Source: Rhinopithecus roxellana (lineage: Eukaryota; Chordata; Mammalia; Primates; Cercopithecidae). From it: a DNA stretch of 64,000 bases. Positions 22,592-35,650 of this stretch are shown here, piece after piece. The position numbers were made by a program, and so were the translations under genes. Below the pieces are notes generated by a model. It had not been told where the DNA came from and made no database searches. It worked only from the letters and a program-made list of their open reading frames with translations. The DNA lies in contig NC_044559.1 of assembly GCF_007565055.1 (NCBI RefSeq), positions 42,402,546-42,466,545 of the forward strand. The letters are read 5' to 3'. Position 1 is the stretch's first letter, and each line of letters starts with the position of its first letter.

Positions 22592-23042
22592 GACTGAATA
22601 GTGGCCTCCAAAAAGATATATCCACATCTCAATCCCCAGAATCTGCAAATGTGACCCTATTGGGAAAAGTGTCTTTGCAGATATAATTAAGCTAATAATT
22701 TCAAGATGAGATCACTCTGGATTATACCAATGGGCCCTAAATCCAATGACAGGTGCCCTTATATAAGATAGAAAAGAGGAGACAATGGAGAGAAGAGGAG
22801 AAGTTCATGTGAAGACAGAGGCAGAGATTGGCATGAAGCAGGTATAAGTCAAGGAACACTTGAGCCTCCACAGGCCAAAAGAGGCAAGGGAGGATCCTCC
22901 CCCAGAGCCTTCGCAAGGCGAGTGACCCTGAGAACACCTTCATGTTGGACTTCTGGCCTCCAGGACTGTGAGAGGATCAATTTCCACTGTCTTAGACACC
23001 TAGTTTGTGTGATGTGTTGCAGCCGTCCTAGGAAAATGACAC
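22592..23042 (+). mobile_element. MaLR/MLT-type LTR repeat
   Basis: It runs through tgaatagtggcctccaaaaa, tgaccctattgggaaaagtg, agtgccc-like ggtgcccttatataagatag, gttcatgtgaagacagaggc, ttggacttctggcctccagg and agacacctagtttgtgtgat. This order is typical of old mammalian LTR repeats of the MaLR class. No internal retroviral sequence adjoins. The subfamily is not assigned. Confidence 0.65.
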
Positions 23043-24925
23043 TGGAGGCTGCTGGGAAAGAAGGCCCATGGAATGCCTGGGAAGCTCCTCAAAGGAAACC
23101 AGGAAGGCCCCATTTCCTCTTTAGTGTAGGGTGACTGGGAGATAGTTGGCAATGACTCAAAAAGCATTTATTCCCACCGCAAACATTTGCTGGTAGAGAT
23201 GTCTCTCCATCCGCTGCTGGTTCACGGGTTAGCAGAAAAGGGCAGGCTTAGGAAACATTCACCAGAGCACTGTGAGAAGCACTACAGGTGATACAAAATT
23301 GGTGCTCAGTATTCAAAGTGTCTCCCAAAGGAGTAGCATGCCCCATTGTCACCTAAGGGTCCGCTGGGCATGGATAGTGTTCCAACCCATGAATACCACA
23401 GTAGTAAGCAATATACCGATAGGTTTCTCCTCCTTCTCCTTCTCCATCCCTAACTCTGGGCAGGGAAAGAGAGGTAGAAGACAGCAAGGAGGATTGTGAA
23501 GTGGAGGGGGCAAGACTCAAATTCTGTCAAAATTCTCTCCTAAGTCTTGGGTTTGGACTACAACTGCTATTGACATGAGGCTAGATGGTAACACCTGTAA
23601 ATTTCACACAGTGAAAGCAGGATTCTGTCCAACAACATTGAGAGCACAAGTGCCTAACAGAAGCAAGAGCTTGCGTGAGAAAATCTCACTTAGCTCTGTC
23701 TATTACAGTCGTCAGTTAAATATGAAGGCAAAAGGCAGGGGGGGGAAATCTCCAGAAAACCCACACTTTCAACTTCGTTTTCCTCAGATTGAGAAATAAA
23801 AGGTCAGTCAGTGATAATCTGCTGAAAATAAACTGTTGGGAGAATTTGCAGATTCTGAACATGGAAGATCAAATGTTGCAATCGAAGGGAATGAGGATGT
23901 TTAAACTAACCGGAAAAGGAAGATCCACACTGCAGAACAATCAGAATTCACTGACTCTGTGCTTTTGTGACAAGAAACCACCAAGTTTAACATTAGAAAT
24001 GTTCATTCAGAAATCCAAAGACTTGGTTTTTTTATGGCTCGGGTCCTTAAAAAATAACAGCAGGGGCCAGACCAGCAGGAGTGGAGGGTGCAGAGCTAGA
24101 AGTGGAGGGTGCAGAGCTGAGAGGGGCAAGGATGCAGACATGAGGAGGGCAGACGCCCGCATGACATCTAGAGTCAAGTTCAAGTAGGGCCCAGGGTCAG
24201 CGACCCCAAATGAAATCGCACAACTGGTCAGCAGCCTTTGACTAAAACCAATTCTGGGAAACAGACAATCTCCCTGGAAATGTTTATAACACATACTGGC
24301 TCCATCCTTTTCTGCTCTCCAAGGACGACTGAATCCATTTTGCTCAACACAGCATTTTTAGACAATGTGGGTTTTATGGTTTTTGTAAAACGGAGGGAGG
24401 AATGAATTGCAAAACCAAATATAACTAGAAATGTCTTTGTAATTTTTAAATAAAATAAATGAAAACAGTTCAGACCAAGGATAGCCCTCCAAGAATGGAA
24501 ACCCAAACACAATCACTTTCTGCTGAAATATAGGGGAAGGAGCAGAAGTAAATCCAAAGGGATTGAGATCCAAAACTTAAACCCAATAAACTCAATGGTA
24601 GAAATTAAAGACAAGATATAAAAATCTTACCAATCCTAGAGGCTGAGAAACACACACAAAGAAATCTATTATCCTTTCAAATGTTCATGGGTGAGCATCA
24701 AATTTGGATTTTAAAAGCTTCCCACTATTTAGGGAGTATAGATATTTATGTTGTAATTACCATTTGCATCTGAGCAATCCTGTCGCTAGTAGCCAAAAAA
24801 TCAAAACAAACTGCAAATGCTTTGTAAATCCCTCACTATGGCAAGTCTTAGTTCTGTCTAAATTTTTCTTCTACCAGGGCAAGTATAAAATCCAAGTATT
24901 CTATATTTACTAAACCTGTCTAAAT
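23043..24925. other. Unique non-coding DNA
   Basis: A frame of 132 residues at 23789-24187 has no domain and no coding bias. Two units of agtggagggtgcagagct form a short tandem at 24081-24121. No transposon is recognised. Confidence 0.45.
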
Positions 24926-25190
24926 GTCCAGAAGAAAAACGGTCGAGTAAACATAGAATGGCCACTTAAGAGAATAATATGCAGCTCTTTAGAAGATGGT
25001 TATGAAGACCGTATGCCAAACAGAGACCGATTAGTTTACAATGTTAAGTGAAAAGCAAAATGAAAAGTTGGGATGGAAATGAGTCACCCCAAAATGTTAA
25101 CAGGAACTATCTCTGGGTGCTAGGATTAAGAATGATTTTTTTCTTTTCCAAATATAATAACACAATTACAATGAAGAAAATTATTGACAG
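24926..25190 (+). mobile_element. L1M-like fragment
   Basis: Old L1 3' wording: gagtaaacatagaatggcca, aatgttaagtgaaaagcaaa and aactatctctgggtgctagg, followed by an A/T-rich end. High divergence. Confidence 0.5.
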
Positions 25191-25689
25191 ATAGAAACTT
25201 TTAGAAGCTTTTGGAGAAAAATATGGCCCTAAATTATTCTATTGGATGTCACTTTTCTTGTAAGGATGCCAGGTGAGAAGTCGCAACAGATTGAAAACAA
25301 GGACTTATTTCTTACCCTGAACTTGCCTCTGTTTGAGTCCCTAAGGAGCAAATTTGGGGAAAATTAAGAGTCATGTTTTGGGCATTTTGGGTCTGAGGCC
25401 CCTGAGATAGGATCATGGCAATGTCCATTAAGGAGCTGAGTCCATAAATCTTCAATGAAGAGGATCCTTTGTACTTTAAATATGACAATTGGGGGATAAT
25501 GTTTTCAACCTTCAGTTAATGATTCTTTTGACCACTTTTAATATACAAAATTATAATACAGTAACAGAACGTGACCAACCAATCAGATCTCCTTTTAAAT
25601 GCATTTTGGATTTATCTTTAAGTTTCTAGCCAATTGAAATTCTGTAATTCTTAGGCAAATGCAAATAAATATACTAAAACAGGATTCTT
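25191..25689. other. Unique non-coding DNA
   Basis: Nothing recognised. Confidence 0.4.
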
Positions 25690-26120
25690 GCTTTCAGGTA
25701 ATAGAAACCAACAAAAGGTAATCTAAGCAAAAAGGTAAGTTATTGGTAAGAGATGGGGGAACATATGGAATCGAAGAAAGGGGTGAAATGACAGGCATCC
25801 GAGAAGGAAGAATCAAAGATTGTCAGGAGTCCACGTAGAAGAAAATAATAACAGCCTCTTTAGGGAGCAACTGTCAAAAAGAATCAACTCAAACAGCTTC
25901 CATCCTTGTAGTCAATATGCACATTCTCAGGAGAGATCATCCTGACTGGGTTAGAATTATTACGTACTCATAGCTTGGCCAAGAGAGGGCAGGGTCCCCC
26001 AACTGACAGTCCCACGAAGCCCATACATAAGGTAGGAAGGATGCCACGTAACCTCCAAGAAGAAACGGATAGTGGGCCAGGAAGATCACCCATATTCCCC
26101 TCACTGTCCACACCCGGGAA
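25690..26120 (+). mobile_element. Old interspersed repeat, family unnamed
   Basis: Starts near ttgctttcaggtaatagaaa and contains aggtaatctaagcaaaaagg and ttattggtaagagatggggg, an order found in a dispersed mammalian repeat that I recognise but cannot label. The second half is weaker. Confidence 0.4.
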
Positions 26121-26992
26121 CACATATTCTATGTGCTGTGTTTTGTATAGATGTGGTGTAAAAAGAAAACAAGAGCAATAGTTATAACTGGTCTACGGAG
26201 GCTTCTCTAGGTTACAGACATGTTCATGTCCACTAATACATGAATCACCCTGCCTCATAAAGACTTCCAGTATACACACTGCACACAAACTCCATGGTGC
26301 AGAGCTTTAGAAAATCAAACAAGAAATTAATAACAAAGACAGTGACTTTGCGGGTATGTTTATAAGCAACGAGTTCAAAATTAAATGAGCCAAATAGTGA
26401 GGGAGAAAAAAAGCCAGCTCTTTGGAGTTAAATGCCTTGAACAGTGAAATTACCAACAGAACAGGTCTCATTGTATCATGAGGCTGTCTTATTGACTTGT
26501 TTTTGAACTCCACGTTTGAACACAATGAAAGTTGTGTGTTTTTTAAATAAAACAAATATTTTTTTTTCTCTCACAATGCTACATAGAAACCTCCAGGGCA
26601 AAGTAAAATAAAACCTCATTATTTCAAATTCCACTCATTCCAGAATTATAATAATTTGGCTCAGGCTGCATTGAAGCCTGCCTTTGTACTCCCTTTGAGT
26701 GGTGGTTTCACTGAACAAATCAATAATACAAACAAGATTGCTGGGAGTCACATTTAAGCCACTCAAGAGAGACTTCAGCACACAGCTTACATGCAAATGA
26801 CAGTGCTCCTTATGGAGGCATCTTAATCATCCTTAAAGCAGAACTGGCAAGGCTTGTTAGTAGTTCCAATGTCTATAGACTCTTTGATTTCTTTTAAAAC
26901 TCTTCTCATCAAATGTTGTCTGACATGCTGTTTAGGTACAAAAGGGTGAAGAGTAAAGAACCTATCTGCCGAGGCTTAAAAAAAGGTTACTC
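26121..26992. other. Unique non-coding DNA
   Basis: Nothing recognised apart from a T9 run near 26560. Confidence 0.45.
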
Positions 26993-26993
26993 C

Positions 26994-27274
26994 TCAGCAC
27001 TTTGGGAGGCCAAGGCCGGTGGATCACGAGGTCAGGAGATCGAGACCATCCTGGCTAACACGGTGAAACCCCGTCTCTACTAAAAATACAAAAACAAAAT
27101 TAGCCAGGCATGGTGGCAGGCACCTGTAGTCCCAGTTACTCGGGAGGCTGAGGCAGGAGAACAGCGTTAGCCCAGGAGGCAGAGGTTGCAGTGAGCTGAG
27201 ATCACACCACTGCACTCCAGCCTGGGCGACAGAGCGAGACTCTGTCCAAAAAATAAAAAATAAATAAAAAAATA
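26994..27274 (+). mobile_element. Alu, 5'-truncated by about 30 bp
   Basis: The element starts within the left monomer at cagcactttgggaggccaag and lacks the usual first 30 bases including part of the A box. It ends in an (AATAAA)n-like tail. The flanks aaaaaggttactcct and aaaaaggctgctcct look like a diverged target duplication, so this is an original 5' truncation and not a later deletion. AluY/S level divergence. Confidence 0.88.
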
Positions 27275-27288
27275 AAAAGGCTGCTCCT

Positions 27289-27884
27289 TCTACTTCAAAG
27301 GCAGGAAACAATAAAAAATGAAAAATGGTGGTGTGTACAAATGCCAGCAAACATATCTAAATGAGCTCAGGTCTTGAATAGGATATAAAGTAATATAATC
27401 CTGTTAAAATTATCATAAATTATTTACAATGTGCTCTAATCTGTCACCTCATTTGGGCATCACGAAACATACATGAGACACACGTGGCAGAGATAGGAAG
27501 CACTCACCAGAGAGCCCACAGGCTCCCTTGCATTTCCCAGACTCCCTTGCAAGACACGGAACGACAGCAGGAATAATGAGTGGCACTTCCAAATCCAGGC
27601 AGATAACTGGAAGCGTACTTCCTCTATCTTCGTCTCTCCATTAGGGTGACTTTGGAAGCCCGTTGGTGAGATGGCAAGAAGATAAAGAGAGCTGTGATCT
27701 CTGACTTAGATTCTGATCATCCTCACCAGATGGAAGAGGGATCTTGCAGAGCACAAGCATGAGCGGCTCAAGAATTAAATTTTTCTCAAGGAAAAATGAT
27801 GAGGCTTTGTGACTAAGTCACAAGGAACTGGAATTGTGCTGGTTACTGCGGTATAGCTTAGCCTGTTCTATCACACTACCTATG
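27289..27884. other. Unique non-coding DNA
   Basis: Nothing recognised. Confidence 0.4.
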
Positions 27885-28025
27885 ATTGTTTCCAACTCAC
27901 GGATAAGAAAACTGAGACTCAAAGAAGACATATGACTTGCCAAAAATCATTGTGCTATTAAAAGGCAGGACTGAGAATAGAACTCAAACCTCTTGATTCC
28001 AGTGCTCTTTCCCTTACGACCAAAA
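27885..28025 (-). mobile_element. MIR-like ancient repeat, antisense
   Basis: Reverse-complement MIR wording: gataagaaaactgagactca, catatgacttgccaaaaatc and caggactgagaatagaactc. Diverged. Confidence 0.6.
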
Positions 28026-28790
28026 TGTTAAGCTGTTGCCTGCATGCATAAATTAATGACCAGCTGGTATTCAATGACAATCTGTACAATTAAAACTCAA
28101 TGCCAGAAAACATACTTTCGTTAATTTCTTCGTTCAATCCAAGGCCTCTTTACCTTCTTCACTTGCAGGTGCTGGAGAATGGAGAGACAAACACATCAAC
28201 AAAGCCTAGAACATACCACAAACCTCTGCTGCATTTCATTTTTTTGTATAAAGGCTTCTTCATGAAATCAAAAGAGTATTGTTAAGGGTGAGTGGTGAGA
28301 ACAGATTTAGGAACCAAAAAAAAGTAAATATAAGCCCAATTTTTCATTCTGCCAAATTCAAACAAACATCATTTTAAGGACCTGGCAGCCCCCACAAAGT
28401 CAGCAGCCACCAGTTAAATAAAAAGCCCATTCATTTAGAAAAAGAAGTGTCAACACAGGCATTTAACATAAGTCAGGTTTCCACAGCACAGTGACCTGGC
28501 ATATGGTGACATGCACATATGGACTGGGATTAAACAGCATCGCCAAATGTAAATGCAAAGAACATATCGAAATCCCTTCCCTCCCATCCTAACCCAACTC
28601 ATACACCATCCAGGGACAGATCTTAATGTAAATGTAAGAACTTAATTGGGATTTTCAGAGGTCTCCTTAATGCATCAGTCTGGGAGGTAATGTCTCCGCC
28701 AGTGTTCATGAGTAATACAAGTAGTGACTACCAACTTTTCTTGGTAAAAATAAATAAATAAATTGGCATAGACTATCTAAAACAATCTGG
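28026..28790. other. Unique non-coding DNA
   Basis: Nothing recognised; short AT-rich runs only. Confidence 0.4.
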
Positions 28791-28794
28791 CATA

Positions 28795-29945
28795 TGCCTC
28801 ATAAAAATACAAAGCTCCTACAAGAAAACTTAGGAATACATCTTTATGACCCTGGAGCAGGGAAATATCATTTAGAGAGAACACAGAAAAGCAATACACA
28901 TCAGAGAAAAACACAATTATTAAACACAGTCAAAATTTCACATATTTGCTTATCAATAAACACTGCTTAAAAAATGAATAGGCATGCCACAGACTGGAGG
29001 AGAACATTTGTAACATACATATCTGATAAAGAACTTGGTTCTGGAATATGTAAAGAATTCATACAATTCGATAATAAAAAGACAAACAGCCCAATAAAAA
29101 ATAAGCAAAAGATTTGAATAGGCTTTTCACCAAAGAAAATATTCAAATGGCCAATAAGTATATGAAGAAATACTGTCATTAGTCATTAGGGAAATATAAA
29201 ATAAAATGACAATGAAATACTGTTACACAATCAGCAGTAATGGTTAAAATGGAAAAGACTGGTAATACCAGATATTGGCTAAGATATGGAGGAACCAGAA
29301 CTCTCATTCATTGCTGGTGGGAGTGTCAAATGTTACAAATACTTTTGTTATATAGTTAAATAGACATCTATCCTATGGCCCAGAAGTCTTCTAAGTATTT
29401 ATCCAAGAGAAATGAAAACACATGTCCACAAAAAGACTTGTTCATAGCAACTTTTTTCATACAGCTACAAACTGGAAGCCACCCAAGTGTCAATTAGCAG
29501 TAGAAAGGATAAACAAATTGTGATAGATTCATACAATGGAATACTAGACGGCAATAAAAAGGTTCAAATTGCAGAAACATGCAGCAATATGGATGAATTC
29601 CCAAGACATTATATTGAGTGCTGAGTGAAAACATTATGTTGAGTGAAGCCAGACACAAAATAGTCCATACCAGATGGCTGCATCTATATGGAGTTTTTCA
29701 CATGAGAAAATTAATAGATGGTGATAGAAATCAAAGCAGTGACTGCTTCCAGAGTGGGTGGTAGGGTTGACTGGGAAAAGGTACCGCGATACCTCCTGGA
29801 CTGATGGAAATATTCTGTATCTTGATGGGGGTGTGGGTTACATGAGTGCCTGCATTTATCAAAACGGACAGAACTAAATACTTGGAATCTGTGCATTTCA
29901 CTAAATGTAAATTATACTTCAATTTTTAAAATGCATTGGGGAAAA
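28795..29945 (+). mobile_element. L1M element, 3' 1.15 kb
   Basis: Sense-strand ORF2 end plus 3' UTR of an old L1. Landmarks in order are aacttaggaatacatcttta, ggcatgccacagactggagg, atattcaaatggccaataag, attcattgctggtgggagtg, caatggaatactagacggca, gatggaaatattctgtatct and gtaaattatacttcaatttt. Many stops and substitutions; inactive. The longest open stretch is short. Confidence 0.88.
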
Positions 29946-30379
29946 AAGTATCTTTTCTATTTTAGGCAAGACTAAGGATAGATCTCTAAGAGAGCTCTTA
30001 TAACCTTAGATAACAGAATCTCACCAGAAAACAAAGGCCTCATCCAGACCAGGGGAGGTGGCAGGGCATTTCTCTTCAATTAATTTGCAGTCTTAGACCA
30101 AGGCAGGATATAATGATGGCATTAACCAACCACAAATCCCAGTGATTGCACATCTTGGAAGGCACTGGATACACTACGGCAAGTGCCAGACACCTTCTGA
30201 GTGCAAACCTCTTGAAATCTTCTCGTTCAACCTCTTACTCCAGCTACCTCCGCAATGACCAGTTCAGTGCAGGGTCAGTCCGCTTGCACTTAGGGGCAGC
30301 CTAACGGTGCCTAACCGTTCCCTCATCTCATACCTCTTTCAGCCTTGGTCCTTTTCTGATGCCATGGGGCGGGACCCAG
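29946..30379. other. Unique non-coding DNA
   Basis: Nothing recognised. Confidence 0.4.
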
Positions 30380-30725
30380 CACATGCATGTACATCCAGGA
30401 ACTGCAGGTGAGTTACAGCCCATGTGACCACCTTAGCTAGTGCCAGATGGGAAGCTGGTAGGCTGATGCATCCCTCCACATTGCTTCTGCCGACATTTTT
30501 GAGCATACTTCCTATGGCTCCTTAGGAAACCCCTTAAGATAGTGCCTCAGTCACCACTGACTACACAGTGATCAACTCAGTAACATATTATCTCTTTACT
30601 GACTTGCCCTCCTTTCCTTTTTCACTCCATCCTTCCCTTCTGCTCCTTGGGACCACTTTTTCAATAAGCCATCTGCATACAAATCTTTGTCTCAGGGTCT
30701 AACTTTCAGGGGCACTAAGGCCAAG
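30380..30725 (+). mobile_element. Possible old LTR fragment
   Basis: The sequence tccttcccttctgctccttg, ggaccactttttcaataagc and tttgtctcagggtctaactt resembles the polyadenylation-signal end of old ERVL-class LTRs (AATAAA-like caataag followed by a tctcagggtct tail). Left boundary uncertain. Confidence 0.4.
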
Positions 30726-32259
30726 GCACAGTTTGTGCATATGTACAGAAATTTACATCTACATACACAAATGCTTCCCTGGGTGCTGAGACCTTGTATA
30801 ACACAGACCCCTGTTCAACTGGCTGCGTGCCTGGAATGTTGTTCCTTGTATAAACTAGAAAGAGACTGATGGCCTCCTGCTAGGAGAGTCAGCTCTTGCT
30901 AAGATACACACCTTGATAGGAAACATAACAAGAATCATGACCAATGCCCACTCCAGAACCACTGCCTTTTTATGTAAATAACGAACCCATCCCTGGGCTG
31001 AATTCAACCCCAGGAGGCTCACTAGGTTTATACCATTGATTCTGCTGCTAATGACTAATAACTGAGTGACAGACAGAATAATACTGCTTGCAGGAGGGAG
31101 ACACCTATCTTGTCAAAGAAAAAACTCAAAATGTGATTTTTAACTTTTGAATGACTATTTTTCTCATATACAGTGAATTATGACAAAATATCAAACCAAG
31201 ATTTTAAGACCACTAATATAAGGCAAGCATCAGTGCTGTTTCTGGTTGCATCTCTTGTTGGGTTCCATGGCCCGGCCAATCCTCAACCACATGAGAGTAC
31301 TCTTGACAGACAGAGTTTGGACTTGAGAGCTCACATATCCTCTCTTCATTCATCTACTGTGTATACAGTGCATAGCTTCAAGCAAGGAATGTTGCCCTTT
31401 GTGTTTCTGTCTTTCTCTTAGGCAGTGACTTGCCTTTTTTTTTTTTTTTTTTTCTTTTTTGGACTTACAAAGAGACTAGTTAGTGAAAGACCTAGTGTAA
31501 ATATGACAAAACCCCTTCAGTGGGGATAGTTCATTAAAATCAAAGAGCTTGTTACAACAGGTTTTCAGCTGAATTGCTTAATGTATGTTTTATAAAACTT
31601 CATAAGGCATCTGCCAATGTTTAGCCGGAATGGTGGGTTGGTGTGTTGGTTTTCCTCTTCAGGGAAGATTCAAGAAAATGGTAATGGGATGTGAAGACAA
31701 TTACATAGAAGCATGTTGATGAAGACTGGAAAAATGAAGAGCTATTAAATCTGCTAGAATTGGAGCCAGGCTCTACCTATGTGTAGAAACAGACTGGCTT
31801 GGGCCCCATCAAGGTACGTTGAGATCAAGCCCATGAAGGATGCATCAGCTTCCATCATAACTGTAGCCACTGCTCTCAGTTTTACACAGTTCTCACTCCT
31901 GACACAGGCAGCGTTGGAAGCACAGAGAATCTGACAGAAATGCAATTTCTATTTTGGAATTCAAGTGTGTGTGAAGGACGGGGATGCAATGCATTCTGAC
32001 TTTGATTGTGTTTTCTCTAGTTTATAGACTAACCTAAATAGATAGTGTGTTTCATTAGAGCGAAAGAGGATATGAGAGCTCTACTGAAAGGAAAATCTTC
32101 TTTCTTATTCTTCTTCCACTAAGTGTACAAATAATTGTTTGCCACTTCAGCAGCTCAAACTTACAGAGTAAGAAATGCTCATGAGTATGGCATCCCAAGC
32201 TGTCCACTCTCTGACCCACCCCCCAACTTCTCCAGCCATCTTCACCAAATAGACACATG
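30726..32259. other. Unique DNA with an isolated T20 run
   Basis: No repeat family is recognised. A pure T20 run lies at 31434-31453, followed by C and T6. Open frames are under 90 residues. Confidence 0.45.
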
Positions 32260-32261
32260 AT

Positions 32262-32612
32262 CTAATGTTTTACATTCCCTGCTGTTCCCTGCACACACCA
32301 AGTGACTTCAGGCTCCAAGCTTTTGCTCATCCTGCCCCTTCACCTGGCAATGCCGCTCCTTGTCTCCTCATCTTTCATGACATAATCAGCTTCTCTAGGA
32401 AATTTCCCAAGTCAACTTTTCCATTTCAAATTAGGTTTGTCCATTTCCTCTTTGGAAAGGGACAACCGTTGCCTGTACATCCTTCCATCTTGCATCCCAG
32501 AACACTAGAAAGCAAATTTTTTGGAGGTAGAAGCTGTCTGACTCATTCCTGTACCTTCACTGCTTAGCACAATGTTGAACACATGGTATGTCTTATGACT
32601 AATGGAATGAAT
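32262..32612 (+). mobile_element. L2 LINE 3' end
   Basis: Sense L2 3' region: tccctgctgttccctgcaca, cttttgctcatcctgcccct, cacctggcaatgccgctcct, tgactcattcctgtaccttc and tgcttagcacaatgttgaac. Ends near aatggaatgaat, the normal L2 3' terminus. Ancient and non-coding. Confidence 0.8.
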
Positions 32613-34287
32613 ATCACACAAAGCAATTGGACTTTTTTTCTTGAGAAAGTGAGAAAATATTGGAGGATTGCTGCCTTGGAAAACGTTTGGAAGGATTTGG
32701 GGCTACGTTCATTCAGAGATTCCAGGATATTACACACAAAGCCCTAATAAAGCTATAGCGAAAATACATTCTGCAAAATCACAAAGGCTTCACCTACCCA
32801 GGGAGTCAATGTGGCTTAATCCACAAACTGCACCCTGTGCCGTTTCTCATTTCCTGATTAAAATTCACACTGGATTTCCAGAAGCAAAGTGCAGTTGAAT
32901 AGATGAATGAGGACGATAAGGGAAACCATTTGGATGGCACACACTGAAGCTGCTTAAAGTCTGAGTTTCTCTCACTTACGAAAATATTCCTCCTTGAAGA
33001 ATCTTTGAGAGAGTACTGTACTTTGAGCCTAAGCATGATCACTCTTGGAATCTGAAGGGCAGTATTGGAAACCATAAAGTTCCGAATACCTTCATGAATC
33101 CATAGACCTCTTAATAATATTTCCATGTCTTCCTGTGTTCTTAACCAGATCATCATTACACAACAAGGTTTATTCAAAGATTGAAATTTTACCTCGAGCA
33201 AAATTTGGAGGTCAAATAGGGAAGGAACTCACTCAGAGAAAAGAATATAATTTAAAAATACTTTTCCTCCTACCAGGGGAACAACTAGTTATTTTGTCAC
33301 ATTAAAAACAATGGTTTCTTGCAGTGCATCAAAGACATAAATCTGAACACGCCAGACCTCTTCATTATCCCTGTGGCCCAACAAACTCCTAAAGGCAAAG
33401 GGAGCCAGTTTCTGAGCAGGCCAAGGGATTCAGGCTGTACACTCCACAGGGGACAGAAGGCTAAATCAGCCGGAAAAAGGTAGAGCTGTACAGTTGGGTA
33501 AGCAGGAGTGCAGACAAGCGTGGATAATTTTAACTCCCAATACAGCTGGACTGACCACTAAACTGTCACCTCATATCGAGCTTGTAACTGAGAAACCACA
33601 ATTATCCTTTTGAGCACATTTACGAGGAAGCATGGGGAACCCAAGGCGTTATGGGTGAGACTATTCAGAACAGGTGGATAGGGCAGTGAGGGAGGATTGT
33701 CACATGTGGTTCCCTGCAGGGACAGGGGAGGAAAGCCAGGAGGCCAGCTTCATGGCAGCCTTTCTATAAAAGGGACAGGGCAGAGAAGAGGCAGGGATGA
33801 AAAGGAGATAAAAAGGCAAATAACAATGGAGGGAGGAAAATCACAATTGCTGTAGTCTTTAGAAGTGCCAGCAGCTGATAAGTCTTTCAGGCCAAAGAGG
33901 GAACCCTGAAGTGACAGAAAAGCCTTACTTCCTTTTGTTTTTCCCCCTTGCACAGGAAAAGTTACCTTCAACTATATCTGACTCTTCTTCCTTTCCAGTT
34001 GCTAAACCACAGTCGGAGACGCGTGATTTTATCTATAGCTCAATCCAATATTTAACGACAACCTCAGAATATGATATGTATTCCTGATACTTGCTGACAT
34101 GTTTTGGATCACTAAGATAATGAATCATTTACATTTTGTGAATTCCTTTCAAGCTTTTTCAAGGAAATAATTCAAAAGTGCCCTCCCTCCCTGCCTCCTC
34201 CCCTCCCGTCCCCCCACTTCATTTTGTAAGCACAGACAACTCCGGTTTCAAACTGTTCCCAGTAGAACTCCTCAGTATTAATTTAGG
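32613..34287. other. Unique non-coding DNA
   Basis: A 131-residue antisense frame at 32806-33201 has no domain. A C-rich stretch (ccctccctccctgcctcctc) lies near 34180. No transposon is recognised. Confidence 0.45.
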
Positions 34288-34298
34288 AAGATAATTAA

Positions 34299-34636
34299 GG
34301 CCAGGCGTGGTGGTTCATGCCTGTAATCCTGGCACTTTGGGAGGCTGAGGCGGGTAGATCACGAGGTCGGGAGATTGAGACCATCTTGGCTAACGTGGCA
34401 AAACCCCGTCTCTACTAAAAATACACACACACACACACACACAAAAATTAGCCGGGCGTGGTGGCATGCACCTGTAGTCCCAGCTACTTGGGAGGCTGAG
34501 ACAGGAGAATCACTTGAACCCTTGAACCCTTGAGGCAGAGGAGAATCACTTGAACCCGGGAGCTGAGATCACGCCACTGCGCTCCAGCCTGGGCGACAGA
34601 GCGAAACTCCATCTCAAAAAATAAAAATAAAAAAAA
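34299..34636 (+). mobile_element. Alu with internal rearrangement and CA expansion
   Basis: A full-span Alu with target duplication aagataattaa / aagacaattaa on its flanks (about 34288-34298 and 34637-34647). The middle A-rich linker has turned into a (CA)9-10 run at 34425-34442. In the right arm the phrase aggagaatcacttgaaccc occurs at 34503-34521 and again at 34539-34557, with an extra ttgaaccc between them. The usual gcagaggttgcagtga segment is missing after the second copy. Divergence suggests AluS. Confidence 0.92.
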
Positions 34637-34649
34637 AAGACAATTAAGC

Positions 34650-35440
34650 AGTACAATTATCTGTTGGTTTCACCATTGCATGATTTTCTTACTTGTTCTT
34701 ACTTGAAAATCCTGGCAAGTGAAAATTCCCGCAAGTTTCACCTTGATCATAAATGCATTTTCTGGGCAATTTTGTGTTTGGGGATTGAGAGCCCAGGGCA
34801 CTAGTTTACTTTACATAATATGAGGACTTAAATTTAAAGCATTCTTAAGGAGTGGCAAAAGACTTAGGTGCCAATCTCTACAAATGAAGTCATCCATTAA
34901 ATGTCTACTAGTGTCAGGCATTAACAAACTCATAGACAAGTGAAGAGTTAAATTCTAAGATGTGTCATAAAGAGTCAATCTACAGAAACAGGAGAAATTT
35001 CTATTGATAAGGGAGGCGGCAAGTGTTGAGGCAGAATAAACAGGCATCAAAAGGCTGGAAGCAGAGGTCACGGTATCAAGAAAATAATGCACCAACCCTG
35101 GGATCTTGCACCAGACTGCCATGAGCATAACATCGTTAAGTCTCTTTCTTACCTAAGTTTTCCTGTTTTGCTCTCCCAGGGAATTTCACTTTAAGGGAAT
35201 ACATCCCTGACTTTATAGCAAAGATCAGGAAGCAAACAAGATCCATTTATATAGAGATCGCTTTGTTCTCTTCCACGAAGCCAGGAATGTCTGCATTCAC
35301 ATTTAAAACAACAAAATTATCTTTCATAAGATGTTTTCTCCTTCAAACAGGACGAGAGAATCGAAGCATTATGCCCAGCATGGAATTTCGGTCCCCTTCC
35401 CTTTTGACCTCAATTGACAAGGCCCTTTGTGCCTTTTATG
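34650..35440. other. Unique non-coding DNA
   Basis: Nothing recognised. Confidence 0.4.
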
Positions 35441-35444
35441 TAAT

Positions 35445-35650
35445 ATTAGTGGTTTTCAGAATGTGCTCCCTGGACCAGCAGTGACTGCAGCATCACCTGG
35501 GAAGCTGTTAGACATGCAGATTCTCTGAGCCCATCCTACCCATGCCCAAGTGAACCAGAAATATCTGGGGAGACTGGGTGCTCAATGTAAGATTTAATAC
35601 ATTCTCCCAGTGATTCTGATGTTTGCCAAAATATGAGAGCCATTGCTTTA
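35445..35650 (+). mobile_element. MER5A-type hAT-Charlie element
   Basis: Non-autonomous DNA transposon. The left part reads gtggttttcagaatgtgctc and ctggaccagcagtgactgca, then cagcatcacctgggaagctg, with an end near gccaaaatatgagagccatt. This matches the MER5A order from memory. The terminal repeats are eroded and no clean 8-bp duplication is visible. Confidence 0.75.

Noticed and set aside
23789..24187. 132-residue frame in unique DNA
   Set aside because: No recognisable domain, weak start context, no splice-bounded partner frames. Open by chance at this window size.
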